The position numbers were made by a program, and so were the translations under genes. A stretch of 64,000 nucleotides of DNA from positions 434,001-498,000 of the forward strand of contig CAWGIG010000005.1 in the NCBI GenBank assembly GCA_963822595.1, written 5' to 3'. Below the pieces are notes generated by a model. The model saw nothing but the letters and a program-made list of their open reading frames with translations. It was not told where the DNA came from and made no database searches. This DNA is from CAVRUH01 sp963822595. GTDB lineage: Bacteria > Chlamydiota > Chlamydiia > Chlamydiales > Waddliaceae. This document shows, in pieces, positions 31,775 to 41,468 of the stretch (position 1 is the stretch's first letter; each line of letters begins with the position of its first letter).

Positions 31775-33622
31775 CTATTTCTGCTCTGTAAGGGCCCTTA
31801 CCATGTCCTCAAGAACTTTGTTGCTCTGGTGAATGAAGTCATTCAAAGCATTAGGATCCATCTCTCGCTGCGATAATAACGACAAATCATAAATCTGCTT
31901 CACAAGCTCTTGTGACAATTCCGGATTCACCTTATCCAACTTTTCCACAGCAGAAATTAACGGATTGTTCGTATTCACAATAAATGTCTTCTTGCTAAAG
32001 TCATCCATCCCCATACTGCCACCCTTTGGATTCAAGGATGCCATATACTCGCGGAAACGCCTTTGCTCTTCATCAATGACAATAAACCCAGGTAAACTGT
32101 TCGTGGCCAAACTCTTCGCTTCTACCTCTACCTTCTTATCCGACAACTTTGCCCTGATAAAGTCGGCAATCCTTGAAGCCTCCGTCTTTCCTTCAGCATC
32201 CACAACAGATTTTTCACGGCTCTTATCCAATAGATTCTCGTCCACGGCCCCATCAATACGCTGGAATTTCGCCGGGGTTATCTTCCTTTCCAAAAATGAC
32301 ACCACATATGAATCTACAGGTCCATTAGCACACAAGACTTCAATATTTTTTTCTTTGTAGATACTATGAAGATGCGTCAAAAGCTTCTCATCTCGGGTAT
32401 ATAAAATCTTATCATTCGTCTTTTCACGGTTTCTCTCTAGATAGTCTTCGACAGTTGACCAATCTCCGTCTACAATCTTCCAAATCAAAATGGGCTTCAC
32501 TCTTTCATAGAACTTTTCATCTTCGAGGATTCCCAGTTTTACAATCAATGAGACATCTTCCCAACATTTGATAAAGCGCTCTTTGTCGGTTTTATAAAGG
32601 TTCGTCAAGCTATCCGAAACCTTTTTGGAAATATGGCTTCCCAATTGTCGGACTGTTTTATCCATCTGTAGGTAGCTTCGAGAAACATTTAGTGGAATAT
32701 CCGGGCTGTCGATGATCCCTTGTAGGACTGCTAGATAGTTAGGGACCACATCCTTACAGTCATCCGAAACAAAAACACGGTTACAGTACAGCTTTACCGC
32801 ATTTTTTTTCAGGTCCATATCCTGACGTAATTTGGGAAAGTAAAGAATTCCCTTGAGGTGGAAAGGATAATCGACATTGAGATGCACCCAGAAGAGGGGA
32901 TCTTCTTGCATCGGATAAAGATAACGATAAAATTCGAGATAATCTTCTTCGGTACATTCAGAAGGGGCTTTAATCCATAAGGGGAAATGGGTGTTGATTC
33001 TTTTTTCTCCCAAAAAGATAGGGTAGGGGAGGAACGCGCAATAGTGCTCGAGCGTTTTGCTGAGTCTGGCTTCCTCGAGAAATTCTTCGTTGTCTTTATT
33101 AATAAATAGGGTAATTTCTGTTCCGCGAGTTTGTCTGTTTCCTTCGCTAATCGTATATTCAGAAGAGCCATCGCACGACCAAAATACAGGTTTTGCTCCT
33201 TCTTTATAGGAAAGGGTTTGGATTTCAACTTTTTCAGCTACCATGTAAGCAGAATAAAATCCTAGACCAAAGTGGCCGATGATCTGATCGCTTTCTTTTT
33301 CTGTTTTATATTTCTCTAAAAATTCTTCCGCGCTGGAGAAGGCGATTTGTGCGATGTATTTTTCGACTTCTTCTGCGTCCATGCCAATACCGGTGTCGGT
33401 GAATGTAAGGGTTTGTTTTTCTTTGTCAATTTTTATTTCAATTTTAAATTCATCATCGTTTGCTTTCGCCAAACCTTGGTCGGCCAGAATTTTCATTTTA
33501 TGGATAGCGTCGCAAGAATTTGAGACGAGCTCCCTTGAAAAAATATCTTTGTCTGAGTAAAGCCATCTTTTGATGATAGGCAGAATATTTTCGCTGTGAA
33601 TAGTTAATGATTTCTTTGACAT
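31775..33622 (-). CDS. htpG: Hsp90-family chaperone HtpG
   Basis: This is a 614-aa ATP-dependent chaperone. ATG 33622 (MSKKSLTIHSENILPIIKRW) is chosen because the family aligns from there; the upstream extension is unsupported. The ATP-binding motifs are RELVSNSCDAIHKM, FTDTGIGMDAEEV, IGHFGLGFYSAYMVA and TRGTEITLFINKD. The middle domain has GILYFPKL, LYCNRVFVSDDCKDVVPNYL and DIPLNVSRSYLQ. The C-terminal dimerisation region is present. No CIRCE element is seen upstream. Confidence 0.96.
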   Translation of the reverse strand: MSKKSLTIHSENILPIIKRWLYSDKDIFSRELVSNSCDAIHKMKILADQGLAKANDDEFKIEIKIDKEKQTLTFTDTGIGMDAEEVEKYIAQIAFSSAEEFLEKYKTEKESDQIIGHFGLGFYSAYMVAEKVEIQTLSYKEGAKPVFWSCDGSSEYTISEGNRQTRGTEITLFINKDNEEFLEEARLSKTLEHYCAFLPYPIFLGEKRINTHFPLWIKAPSECTEEDYLEFYRYLYPMQEDPLFWVHLNVDYPFHLKGILYFPKLRQDMDLKKNAVKLYCNRVFVSDDCKDVVPNYLAVLQGIIDSPDIPLNVSRSYLQMDKTVRQLGSHISKKVSDSLTNLYKTDKERFIKCWEDVSLIVKLGILEDEKFYERVKPILIWKIVDGDWSTVEDYLERNREKTNDKILYTRDEKLLTHLHSIYKEKNIEVLCANGPVDSYVVSFLERKITPAKFQRIDGAVDENLLDKSREKSVVDAEGKTEASRIADFIRAKLSDKKVEVEAKSLATNSLPGFIVIDEEQRRFREYMASLNPKGGSMGMDDFSKKTFIVNTNNPLISAVEKLDKVNPELSQELVKQIYDLSLLSQREMDPNALNDFIHQSNKVLEDMVRALTEQK

Positions 33623-33694
33623 AGTGATTATCCTTTTATTTTTGTGAGGCTCTATTTTGTAACGAATGAATTTTAATGTCAATGGTAGCCTCCG

Positions 33695-33730
33695 AATCTG
33701 GAGTGAATCGATTTATCGATTCACCCCAGA
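33695..33730. repeat. Dispersed hairpin repeat, copy 2
   Basis: This is identical over 28 bases to 16979-17006, and here the hairpin is longer: TCTGGAGTGAATCGAT and ATCGATTCACCCCAGA pair with one mismatch. It lies upstream of htpG and of the divergent secreted-protein gene. Confidence 0.85.
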
Positions 33731-33796
33731 ATTTAACTAACATAATCTAAATTATAAACTAATTAAAATAATGTTTTATAATAATCATTACCTTTG

Positions 33797-33802
33797 TATA
33801 AT
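33797..33802 (+). promoter_or_regulatory. Likely -10 box of the 33838 gene
   Basis: TATAAT stands 36 bases before the ATG at 33838. No convincing -35 hexamer is seen at the right distance. Confidence 0.45.
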
Positions 33803-33837
33803 ACATGTAGGGTTCGTAATAATAAAGGAGAAAGGTA

Positions 33838-34386
33838 ATGTTTAAATCTATAATATTCACATTATTCGTAATTGTATCGATGTATGGAAATACTCTTTAT
33901 GCCTCTGATAACCAACAACTTACAAAAAGTCCGGTCCAATTTGTCAGCAAAGACGGTGATTATTCTATCCAAATCCCTTCTAATTGGGAAATGATCAAAG
34001 ACCAGATGGGTACCGATGTCATTGCTCTTGCCCCCTTATTAGATCCCCAAGATCTTTTTCGCGAAAATCTCAATATCATCTCAGCAAAATTTGACTTTCC
34101 TATCACGAAAGAAGAATATTACAGTCTTAACTTAAAGAGCCTTAGCGAGTTACTAACGGCTTTTGATCTTGAAGACTCTCAAGATGTCAATCTTGGTGGT
34201 GTGGAAGCTAGAAAAATCATATTTACCCATACTGTAGGAATTGTGAGCGTCCGGGTGATCCAGTATTTGATTCTTAGCGGAGAGAAAGCTATCGTCATTA
34301 GCTTTACTTCCGACACAATCGAATACCCCAAAATCAAGGACCAATTTGCTGAAATTGCCTCATCTTTCAAATTTCAAAAGACTTAA
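33838..34386 (+). CDS. Secreted PsbP/DcrB-like protein
   Basis: This 182-aa product starts behind AAAGGAG. Residues 1-22 (MFKSIIFTLFVIVSMYGNTL, YA) form a signal peptide with a likely cut after YA-S. The mature part has the PsbP/DUF1795 pattern: VSKDGDYSIQIPSNWEMI, NIISAKFDFPITKEEYYSL, GGVEARKIIFTHTVG, YLILSGEKAIVISFTS and a final QFAEIASSFKF. Proteins of this fold are small periplasmic or lipoprotein domains of mostly unknown role. Confidence 0.82.
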   Translation: MFKSIIFTLFVIVSMYGNTLYASDNQQLTKSPVQFVSKDGDYSIQIPSNWEMIKDQMGTDVIALAPLLDPQDLFRENLNIISAKFDFPITKEEYYSLNLKSLSELLTAFDLEDSQDVNLGGVEARKIIFTHTVGIVSVRVIQYLILSGEKAIVISFTSDTIEYPKIKDQFAEIASSFKFQKT

Positions 34387-34483
34387 GTTGTTCTAGTCCT
34401 TATATTCTGATTTAAATTTACAAATTTCATTTATAAAGTGTATGTTTGAGATATCTACAACATTCCAACTGGAGAGGCATATT

Positions 34484-34918
34484 ATGAAGAAAGAAACTTG
34501 GATCGTCGTCGCAAGTAGCGCTCTCGCAAGAATTTTCAGGCTAGAAGGTCAAAAATTAGTCGCATTGGAGACCCTTGTTCATCCTGAAGCACGGATGTCG
34601 GAACACGATCTCGTTTCCGATAGAATGGGTAGTGCCGGAGAAGCTTTTGGTTCAAGACGTTCCACTTATGATCCTCCACATACGCCAAAACAAACAGAAA
34701 ATATAAATTTTGCAAAAAAAATAGCAGACCATCTAGACCGTGCCCGTAACAATGGATCGCTTCAGAGATTGTATATAGCAGCAGGTCCCTCCTTTTTAGG
34801 CTCTTTAAGAAATGAAATGACTGCCCAAACCCAAAGTTTAATCTATGCTGAGGTGAATAAAGATATCATACATCTAAGCCCCGAGGAGATTAAAAGCCAC
34901 TTTACTATAGGTATATAA
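34484..34918 (+). CDS. Host-attachment-protein family (Host_attach) protein
   Basis: ATG 34484 follows GGAGAGG; the 144-aa product has no signal peptide. KETWIVVASSALARIFRLEG, then LETLVHPEARMSEHDLVSDR, GSRRSTYDPPHTPKQTENIN, FAKKIADHLDRARN and LYIAAGPSFLGSLRNEM match the family named for a protein required for attachment to host cells in Agrobacterium, related to eRF1/Dom34-like folds. The actual role is unclear. It is followed two bases after its stop by the flavin reductase gene. Confidence 0.85.
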   Translation: MKKETWIVVASSALARIFRLEGQKLVALETLVHPEARMSEHDLVSDRMGSAGEAFGSRRSTYDPPHTPKQTENINFAKKIADHLDRARNNGSLQRLYIAAGPSFLGSLRNEMTAQTQSLIYAEVNKDIIHLSPEEIKSHFTIGI

Positions 34919-34920
34919 AA

Positions 34921-35505
34921 ATGACACACAAACCAAAAATTTTAGCTTTCGCAGGGAGCATGCGTGAAGAATCCTTCAATAAGAAACTTATCAAAATTGC
35001 CGTTGCCGGAGCTCGTAAAGCAGGTGCGGAAGTAACGCTGATCGATCTTGCTGAATATCGTCTACCGCTATATGACGGAGACCTTGAAGAAAAAGAAGGT
35101 CTTCCAAAACTTGCTCAAGAGCTTAAGAAAATGATGATCGAACAAGATGGGTTTATGATCGCATCCCCTGAGTATAATAGCTCGATTTCCGGAGTTCTTA
35201 AGAATGTTATAGATTGGGTTTCACGTCCAGAAAAGGGTGAAACCGTTACATTGCCGGCTTTTAGAGGAAAGATTTCCGCCATTATGAGCGCCTCTCCAAG
35301 CCCATTAGGGGGTCTTCGTGGTCTTGTAACCTTAAGATCTATTCTGGAGAATATACAATGTATGGTTCTTCCTGAACAGGTTATCATAGGAAATGCCCAC
35401 AACGCCTTCACGCATGATGGTCAATTGCAAGATGTTTCGCTTGAAGGAAGGGTTTTAACCCAAGGAAAGAATCTTGTTGAATTTCTTACAAAAGTGAAAG
35501 GATAA
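34921..35505 (+). CDS. NADPH-dependent FMN reductase (flavodoxin-like)
   Basis: In this 194-aa product AFAGSMREESFNKKL is the FMN phosphate loop, MIASPEYNSSISGVLKNVID is the isoalloxazine-binding PEYN motif, and SPSPLGGLRG closes the site. It is a cytosolic flavin, azo or chromate-type reductase; the substrate is unknown. It lies between the attachment-family gene and the glycogen phosphorylase gene in one plus-strand unit with short gaps. Confidence 0.9.
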   Translation: MTHKPKILAFAGSMREESFNKKLIKIAVAGARKAGAEVTLIDLAEYRLPLYDGDLEEKEGLPKLAQELKKMMIEQDGFMIASPEYNSSISGVLKNVIDWVSRPEKGETVTLPAFRGKISAIMSASPSPLGGLRGLVTLRSILENIQCMVLPEQVIIGNAHNAFTHDGQLQDVSLEGRVLTQGKNLVEFLTKVKG

Positions 35506-35512
35506 AAATCCC

Positions 35513-37219
35513 ATGAGATCAAGTCATATTGCCTATTTTTCCATGGAAATCGCCTTCGATGATTCTATTCCCACTTATTCGGGGGGATTAGGTGTCCTTG
35601 CCGGAGATATTCTATGGACGGCTTATGATCTTGCGATTCCTATGATAGGGGTAACGTTACTTGTTCGAGACGGTTATTTTAAGCAAACGATAAATTCAGA
35701 GGGGCGCCAAACGGAAAGCCCTGTGAATTGGAATGTCGAGGAGCTTCTTGAAGAAATGCCGCAGCGTATCAAAGTCCAGATAGAAGGGCGAGATGTCCTT
35801 GTACGTGCTTGGAAGTATACCCGTCTTCAAGAGGGGCTCGTTCCTATTCGCATTTTTTTATTAGATACGGATCTTCCTGAAAACACCCCTTATGATAGGT
35901 CTTTAAGTAATTATTTGTATGGCGGAGATTTGCAATATCGTCTATGTCAGGAAATCGTTTTGGGTATTGGCGGCGTCAGAATGATGAATGCTTTGGGATA
36001 TGAAATCGAAAAGTATCATTTAAATGAAGGGCACGTCAGTTTATTGACTCTTGAACTTTTATCGCAAACTGCAAATAGATATGGTCGCACGATCCCAAAT
36101 AAAAGTGATGTTGCAGGAGTGCGAGATCTTTGCGCCTTCACAACACATACACCTGTCCCTGCCGGGCATGACACGTTTCCTTTGGACATGGCCCAGAATC
36201 TGATTAGACGCCCTGAAATCATGGAATTGAAAGATATTTTTGTCAGAGATGATAAAGTCAATCTAACATATATCGCTTTGAATTTGTGTGGGTATGTAAA
36301 TGGCGTTTCAAGAAAACACCAGCAAGTTTCAAGAAAGATGTTTCCTGGGTATGATATCGATGTGATTACTAATGGAGTCCGTGTTAAAACGTGGGTTTCG
36401 CCGTATCATAAAGAACTTTTTGATAAATATCTTCCTGTTTGGAGCAGCGAATCGTTAAATCTCCGCTATGCAGCCACGATTCCGCATCAGGAGATATGGG
36501 ACGCTCATATCAAAGCAAAAGAGTCACTTTTTAGCTATATCAAAGCCAATTACGGAGTAGAATTAGATATTAATGTGTTTACTTTGGGTTTCGCCAGAAG
36601 AATGACAGCATACAAAAGGCCTGCTCTTATTTTTGATGATGTCGAAAGATTGAAAAAAATCGTCGAAAAAGTGGGACCCTTGCAAATCGTGTTTGGTGGG
36701 AAAGCGCATCCTAACGATACCAATGGAAAGGAAATCATCCATAAGATTTTCGAATATAAAAATGAGCTGAAAGACCTAGTGAAAATCGTCTATTTGGAAA
36801 ACTATAATCGAAAACTGGCAAAGCTCTTTATTCCCGGAGTAGATGTTTGGTTGAACAATCCCCAGAGGCCTTCAGAAGCTTCCGGTACTAGCGGCATGAA
36901 AGCGGCTGTCAACGGAGTTCCTTCTCTTAGCGTTCTCGATGGGTGGTGGATTGAAGGGCATATCGAAGGCGTGACCGGATGGGCTATTGGCGATGTTTCT
37001 AGCGATCCTGAAAAAAATGACAATCCCCATTATGATGCGATGGCGCTCCTGGATAAGCTCGAGAATGTTGTGATGCCTCTCTACTACAACAAACGAGAGG
37101 ATTTTATCGACATCATGCTGCAAAGCATTGCTTTGAATGCATCCTTTTTCAATACTCAGAGAATGCTTCTAGAATACCTCCACAAGGCCTATTCTAATGT
37201 TACTTTCGCAGCAAAATAA
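35513..37219 (+). CDS. glgP: Alpha-glucan phosphorylase (short GT35 type)
   Basis: This 568-aa enzyme releases glucose-1-phosphate from glycogen or maltodextrin. It begins IAYFSMEIAFDDSIPTYSGG, followed by LGVLAGDILW, HLNEGHVSLLTLELL, TTHTPVPAGHDTFP and RRMTAYKRPALIF. The PLP-Lys region is EASGTSGMKAAVNGVPSLS near residue 455-470. It is the shorter bacterial type, not the approximately 800-aa E. coli form. Its last 23 bases overlap the MalQ-GlgX gene, so the two are tightly coupled. Confidence 0.92.
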   Translation: MRSSHIAYFSMEIAFDDSIPTYSGGLGVLAGDILWTAYDLAIPMIGVTLLVRDGYFKQTINSEGRQTESPVNWNVEELLEEMPQRIKVQIEGRDVLVRAWKYTRLQEGLVPIRIFLLDTDLPENTPYDRSLSNYLYGGDLQYRLCQEIVLGIGGVRMMNALGYEIEKYHLNEGHVSLLTLELLSQTANRYGRTIPNKSDVAGVRDLCAFTTHTPVPAGHDTFPLDMAQNLIRRPEIMELKDIFVRDDKVNLTYIALNLCGYVNGVSRKHQQVSRKMFPGYDIDVITNGVRVKTWVSPYHKELFDKYLPVWSSESLNLRYAATIPHQEIWDAHIKAKESLFSYIKANYGVELDINVFTLGFARRMTAYKRPALIFDDVERLKKIVEKVGPLQIVFGGKAHPNDTNGKEIIHKIFEYKNELKDLVKIVYLENYNRKLAKLFIPGVDVWLNNPQRPSEASGTSGMKAAVNGVPSLSVLDGWWIEGHIEGVTGWAIGDVSSDPEKNDNPHYDAMALLDKLENVVMPLYYNKREDFIDIMLQSIALNASFFNTQRMLLEYLHKAYSNVTFAAK

Positions 37220-40200
37220 GCATTATCATGGAATCGTAGCTCCTCTATTTTCCATCCATACTAAATATAGCTCGGGAATCGGAGAATACCTTGATCTCAT
37301 TCCCTTGATCGATTGGTGTCATAAAATTGGATTAAACATCATCCAACTATTGCCGGTGAATGATACCGGACCTGTCATCAGCCCCTATTCGCCCCTTTCT
37401 GCGTTTGCTCTGAATCCGATTTATCTATCGCTTTCGGAAATCGCTTCTTCTGACGAACTCAAGCCTCTTAAAATTTTGACTCTTGAAGAACAAATCCCTT
37501 ATGAGAAAATTATTTCCCTGAAGGAAAAAATCCTTAAAAAGTGCTTTGAAAGGGATTTCTATTCCTTGTCGAAATCTGCTGAATTCCAAGATTTTATTCT
37601 TCATAATCCTTGGTTAACAGGGTATGCACACTTCAAAATATTAAAAGAACAGTACGATTGGATTTCGTGGAAAGATTGGCCGAAACAACACAAGAATATC
37701 GATCCACTAGAAGTTGATTATCATTTCTATCTTCAATATTTGTGCTTTTCGCAGCTCAGTTCCGTAAAAAAATATGCAACTACAAAAAACGTTTCAATCA
37801 AAGGCGACATCCCTTTCCTCATCACTTTAGAAAGCGTCGATGTTTGGGAGCATCCTGAATTGTTTTTAACGGATCTCTCTGCAGGGGCTCCCCCGGATCA
37901 ATATAATTCTGAAGGACAAAACTGGTCAGCTCCTATCTATAACTGGGACGAGAAATTCGAAGAGATTCTTAAATGGTGGAGAATGCGTCTCCAGGTGTCT
38001 TCACAATATTATCATATGTATCGACTCGATCATGTTGTCGGTTTATTCCGCGTCTGGGCCATTCCTCAAGGTGCTACGCCTTTGGATGGATTTTTTATTC
38101 CCCAAGATGAATCAAAATGGATTCCTCAAGGAAAAAGAATTCTTGAGGACTTTCTCGATGCTACGACAATGAAACCCATTGCAGAGGATCTGGGGATTGT
38201 TCCTGATGAAGTCCGAAAGGTTCTTTTAAATCTTGGTATTCCGGGAACTAAAGTCATGCGTTGGGAAAAGGATACCGGGGATAAATATCCAGAAACCTCC
38301 ATGACAACGGTCTCAACGCACGATACGGAAACTTTAATGGAATGGTTGCAGAGCAGAGCATCATACGATACGATAAAAAATATCCTCTTAAAAAGCCATC
38401 ATAGCGCCAGTCAGTATCACATTAATCTTCTCAACGAATATTTCCCGCTGATCCCCGGATTATCTCGTCAGAATGAAAGGATCAATATTCCGGGAAAAGT
38501 TTTAGAAACAAACTGGCGCTATCGCTTTCGTCCTAGCGTCGAGGAAATTGATTCCAATATCGATCTGGAAAAGGTCATAAAAAGCCTTCTTGTCAAACCT
38601 GAAATTTCGTCTGGGAGTCCAAATCCTTTAGGAGCTACTTTAATAGAGGATGGAATAAATTTTTCCATTTATTGTCCGGAGACCACTGAAGTTGTATTAT
38701 CTCTATTTCACAGCGATGACAACAGTCTTTTTTATGAAATTCCTTTGAACCCGATCCAAAATAAAACGGGGAATATTTGGCATGTTGCTGTACGGGGTCT
38801 TCCTGAGAATCTCAGTTATGCCTATCGCTTAAATCAATTAATCCTAGATCCCTATGCAAAAGGGTTAAACACAACGACTCAGTGGGGTGTGAGCGATAAA
38901 TCCTATCAACCGCTTGGGCGAGTTCCTTCCGGGGACGAATTTGATTGGGAAGGCGATAAGCCCCTTGGACTCCCTCTTAAAGATCTTGTCATCTACGAAA
39001 TGCATGTCAGAGGATTTACCCAAGATTCTTCGAGCCTTGTTCGTAGTCGGGGAAAATTCTCAGGGATCATCGAAAAAATTCCTTATTTGAAAGAACTTGG
39101 CATCAATGCTGTCAAACTCATGCCTCTCCAGGAATTTAACGAATGTGAATATAAAGTGCATAATCCGATCACAAACGAACGCTTATATAATGTCTGGGGA
39201 TATTCCACGATCAACTACTTTTCACCGATGAATCGTTATGCGGAAAAAGATGCCGTGCAAGAATTTAAGTTGTTGGTGAAGGAATTCCATCGCCATGGGA
39301 TAGAAGTTATTTTGGATATCGTTTTCAACCATACAGGAGAAGGTTTTATCAAAGGACCGATTTATAGTTTCCTTGGTATCGACCCTGAAGTGTATTACAT
39401 GTACGATGCTAACCACAAGCTATTAGACTTTACAGGCTGCGGGAATACCTTAAATTGCAATCATCCCATCGTTAGAAAATTCATCCTCGCTTGCCTCGAA
39501 TATTGGGTTTCTGAAATGCATGTGGATGGCTTTCGATTTGATCTGGCTCCTATTTTCTTCAGAGGGAATTACGGAGAACCTTTGGAAAGATCTCCATTGA
39601 TCGAAGAAATTTCCGAATATCCTATTCTTGCTAAGACAAAATTGATCGCTGAACCTTGGGATATGGGAGGACTCTATAAAGTCGGCTCTTTTTTTCAACA
39701 TACGAAACTATGGTCCGAATGGAATGATAAATACCGCGATACCGTGCGTCGATTTATACGAGGGGATAACGGTATAAAAAAGGACTTTGCTACACGGATA
39801 TGCGGCTCTCAGGATATTTATGGGCATTTAGGAACGCCTTGTTCGAGTATCAATTTTGTTAATGCGCATGATGGATTTACCCTTCGAGATTTGGTCAGCT
39901 ATAACGCGAAAAATAATATAGCTAATGGAGAAAATGATTGTGATGGAAATCCTCGAAATTTCAGTTGTAATTATGGGGTAGAAGGAGAGACGAACGATCC
40001 TAATATCCTTGCTTTGCGTGAAAGGCAAATGAAGAATTTTCATTTAGCGCTTATGATTTCTCAGGGAGTGCCTATGCTTTCCATGGGAAATGAATACGGT
40101 CATACGCGTTATGGAAATAATAATGCTTGGTGCCAAGACAATGCTTTAAACTGGTTTTTGTGGAATGATCTCGAAAAGAGATCGGATTATTTTAGATTTT

Positions 40201-40562
40201 ATCGAGGTCTAATTTTATTTCGTAATAAGCATTCTGTATTGCGTTTGGATAGATTTTTAACACCCGACGATATCGATTGGCATGTCTCATGGGAAGATGA
40301 AAGTCCTTTTATTTCTTTTTCTCTAAAGGATAAGGAATCCGGAAATCATCTATATGTCGCATTCAATGCAACGCAAAACAATATTTCCATTACCTTGCCC
40401 GAGTCCCCAGTAGGTTCTGTATGGCATGTCATCGTAAATACTGGAAATTCAACTCCGACAGATTACTATGAAGAGGAAATAGCCCCTAGAATTAATTCTG
40501 GGGGTGTAAGCCTGGTTCCTCATGCGGCAATTCTGCTGCTGTCGAAACCTTCGATGATTTGA
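37197..40562 (+). CDS. Fused 4-alpha-glucanotransferase and glycogen debranching enzyme (MalQ-GlgX)
   Basis: This is a single 1121-aa frame. Residues about 1-480 are MalQ-like (GH77): SPYSPLSAFALNPIYLSLSE, the nucleophile region RLDHVVGLFRVW near 275, IAEDLGIVPDEVRK near 328, VSTHDTET. Residues about 490-1121 are a GlgX/isoamylase-type GH13 with an N-terminal CBM48 (NPLGATLIEDGINFSIYCPE). Its catalytic residues lie in DGFRFDLAPI (near 778), IAEPWDMGG (near 818) and NAHDGFTL (near 888). One chain could thus transfer glucan stubs and hydrolyse alpha-1,6 branches, parallel to the eukaryotic debranching enzyme. No stop or start signal separates the halves. Bifunctionality is inferred. Confidence 0.93.
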   Translation: MLLSQQNKHYHGIVAPLFSIHTKYSSGIGEYLDLIPLIDWCHKIGLNIIQLLPVNDTGPVISPYSPLSAFALNPIYLSLSEIASSDELKPLKILTLEEQIPYEKIISLKEKILKKCFERDFYSLSKSAEFQDFILHNPWLTGYAHFKILKEQYDWISWKDWPKQHKNIDPLEVDYHFYLQYLCFSQLSSVKKYATTKNVSIKGDIPFLITLESVDVWEHPELFLTDLSAGAPPDQYNSEGQNWSAPIYNWDEKFEEILKWWRMRLQVSSQYYHMYRLDHVVGLFRVWAIPQGATPLDGFFIPQDESKWIPQGKRILEDFLDATTMKPIAEDLGIVPDEVRKVLLNLGIPGTKVMRWEKDTGDKYPETSMTTVSTHDTETLMEWLQSRASYDTIKNILLKSHHSASQYHINLLNEYFPLIPGLSRQNERINIPGKVLETNWRYRFRPSVEEIDSNIDLEKVIKSLLVKPEISSGSPNPLGATLIEDGINFSIYCPETTEVVLSLFHSDDNSLFYEIPLNPIQNKTGNIWHVAVRGLPENLSYAYRLNQLILDPYAKGLNTTTQWGVSDKSYQPLGRVPSGDEFDWEGDKPLGLPLKDLVIYEMHVRGFTQDSSSLVRSRGKFSGIIEKIPYLKELGINAVKLMPLQEFNECEYKVHNPITNERLYNVWGYSTINYFSPMNRYAEKDAVQEFKLLVKEFHRHGIEVILDIVFNHTGEGFIKGPIYSFLGIDPEVYYMYDANHKLLDFTGCGNTLNCNHPIVRKFILACLEYWVSEMHVDGFRFDLAPIFFRGNYGEPLERSPLIEEISEYPILAKTKLIAEPWDMGGLYKVGSFFQHTKLWSEWNDKYRDTVRRFIRGDNGIKKDFATRICGSQDIYGHLGTPCSSINFVNAHDGFTLRDLVSYNAKNNIANGENDCDGNPRNFSCNYGVEGETNDPNILALRERQMKNFHLALMISQGVPMLSMGNEYGHTRYGNNNAWCQDNALNWFLWNDLEKRSDYFRFYRGLILFRNKHSVLRLDRFLTPDDIDWHVSWEDESPFISFSLKDKESGNHLYVAFNATQNNISITLPESPVGSVWHVIVNTGNSTPTDYYEEEIAPRINSGGVSLVPHAAILLLSKPSMI

Positions 40563-41346
40563 AAAGTAACAGACTGCAAATTGTCAATGCGACGCCAAGC
40601 GATAGAAGCAAAGTTGAGACCCAATGAAAACGCATGGAGTGTCCGAAGACGACGGTATTGTTTATTGCATGGAAAATCATGCTAGGGATCAGCGAGCCTG
40701 ATTGTTTGTATAGAAGGACGCAGATCATTCCAAATGAAGTTAAAAGGATCATGTCGAAAAAGGAAGATGTAGCAAAGTGAACCAGCGCAAAAAGAATACT
40801 GCTTAAAATCATTGCTGGAACGATTTTTATCCATCGAGCCAGAGCAGGGAATAGAACACCTCGGAATAGAAGTTCTTCAGCCACTGGGCCTAGCAACCCT
40901 AAACAGATGAAGCCCCCTATGGTTATGAAGCCCCCATGGTGAATGCCGAGGAGAGAGCCGGTATTTCTGACTTGCTCTCCGTTTCCTTTAATGCCATATA
41001 GTAGAAGGGATAAATAATGAGCCGTCAACTTCCACGAGATGACCCCTACTAGCGTCCAGACGATGAGAGATTTCCAATGAATGGATTTGATGCCGAAGCG
41101 AGCAAAATTAGCGCCTCCACTGGTTTTTTTCGCAAAAAGGCGAAGAAAAAAAACAATGAAGAAGGTTTGTAACATTGTGGCAAGGAGATTTATCTCTTGG
41201 AAGTATTTGGGTTCGACTTCTATTTCCATGAAATCTAGGGCCATAAAATTCAATGTGAATAAACCGCTAATGAATGCGACCACGGCTATAAAGGTAGCAA
41301 AAGGGAGCCATAAAGGCCAATGGGGTAATTTTGTATTACTATTCAT
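40492..41346 (-). CDS. CPBP-family intramembrane metalloprotease
   Basis: In this 284-aa product with about eight TM helices the protease signature is AEELLFRGVLFPALARW (EExxxR) with the downstream His motifs ALVHFATSSF and IFHAINNTVVF. This is the CAAX/Abi (Rce1-like) family; the bacterial substrate is unknown. The last ~24 residues (STAAELPHEEPGLHPQN) are encoded inside the end of the convergent MalQ-GlgX gene, a 71-bp overlap, so the natural stop may have been lost or shifted. Confidence 0.87.
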   Translation of the reverse strand: MNSNTKLPHWPLWLPFATFIAVVAFISGLFTLNFMALDFMEIEVEPKYFQEINLLATMLQTFFIVFFLRLFAKKTSGGANFARFGIKSIHWKSLIVWTLVGVISWKLTAHYLSLLLYGIKGNGEQVRNTGSLLGIHHGGFITIGGFICLGLLGPVAEELLFRGVLFPALARWIKIVPAMILSSILFALVHFATSSFFDMILLTSFGMICVLLYKQSGSLIPSMIFHAINNTVVFGHSMRFHWVSTLLLSLGVALTICSLLLFKSSKVSTAAELPHEEPGLHPQN

Positions 41347-41468
41347 AAAATTCTCATTAATTAATAATTTATAATTATAATGAATAATTATTAAGATTTA
41401 ATAAATAAATTATGTTGTTTATATTAAAAAGATCGAGTGTTTTGTTTTTTTTCAATCCTGAAAAGGTA

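Noticed and set aside
31331..31876. Open frame with a Trp-Thr-Glu repeat
   Set aside because: The repeat peptide comes from the nine-base DNA array; the frame overlaps rpsI on one side and the htpG end antisense on the other.
33623..33837. CIRCE heat-shock operator before htpG
   Set aside because: The hairpin here (GAATCGAT-TT-ATCGATTC) does not match the CIRCE consensus TTAGCACTC-N9-GAGTGCTAA.
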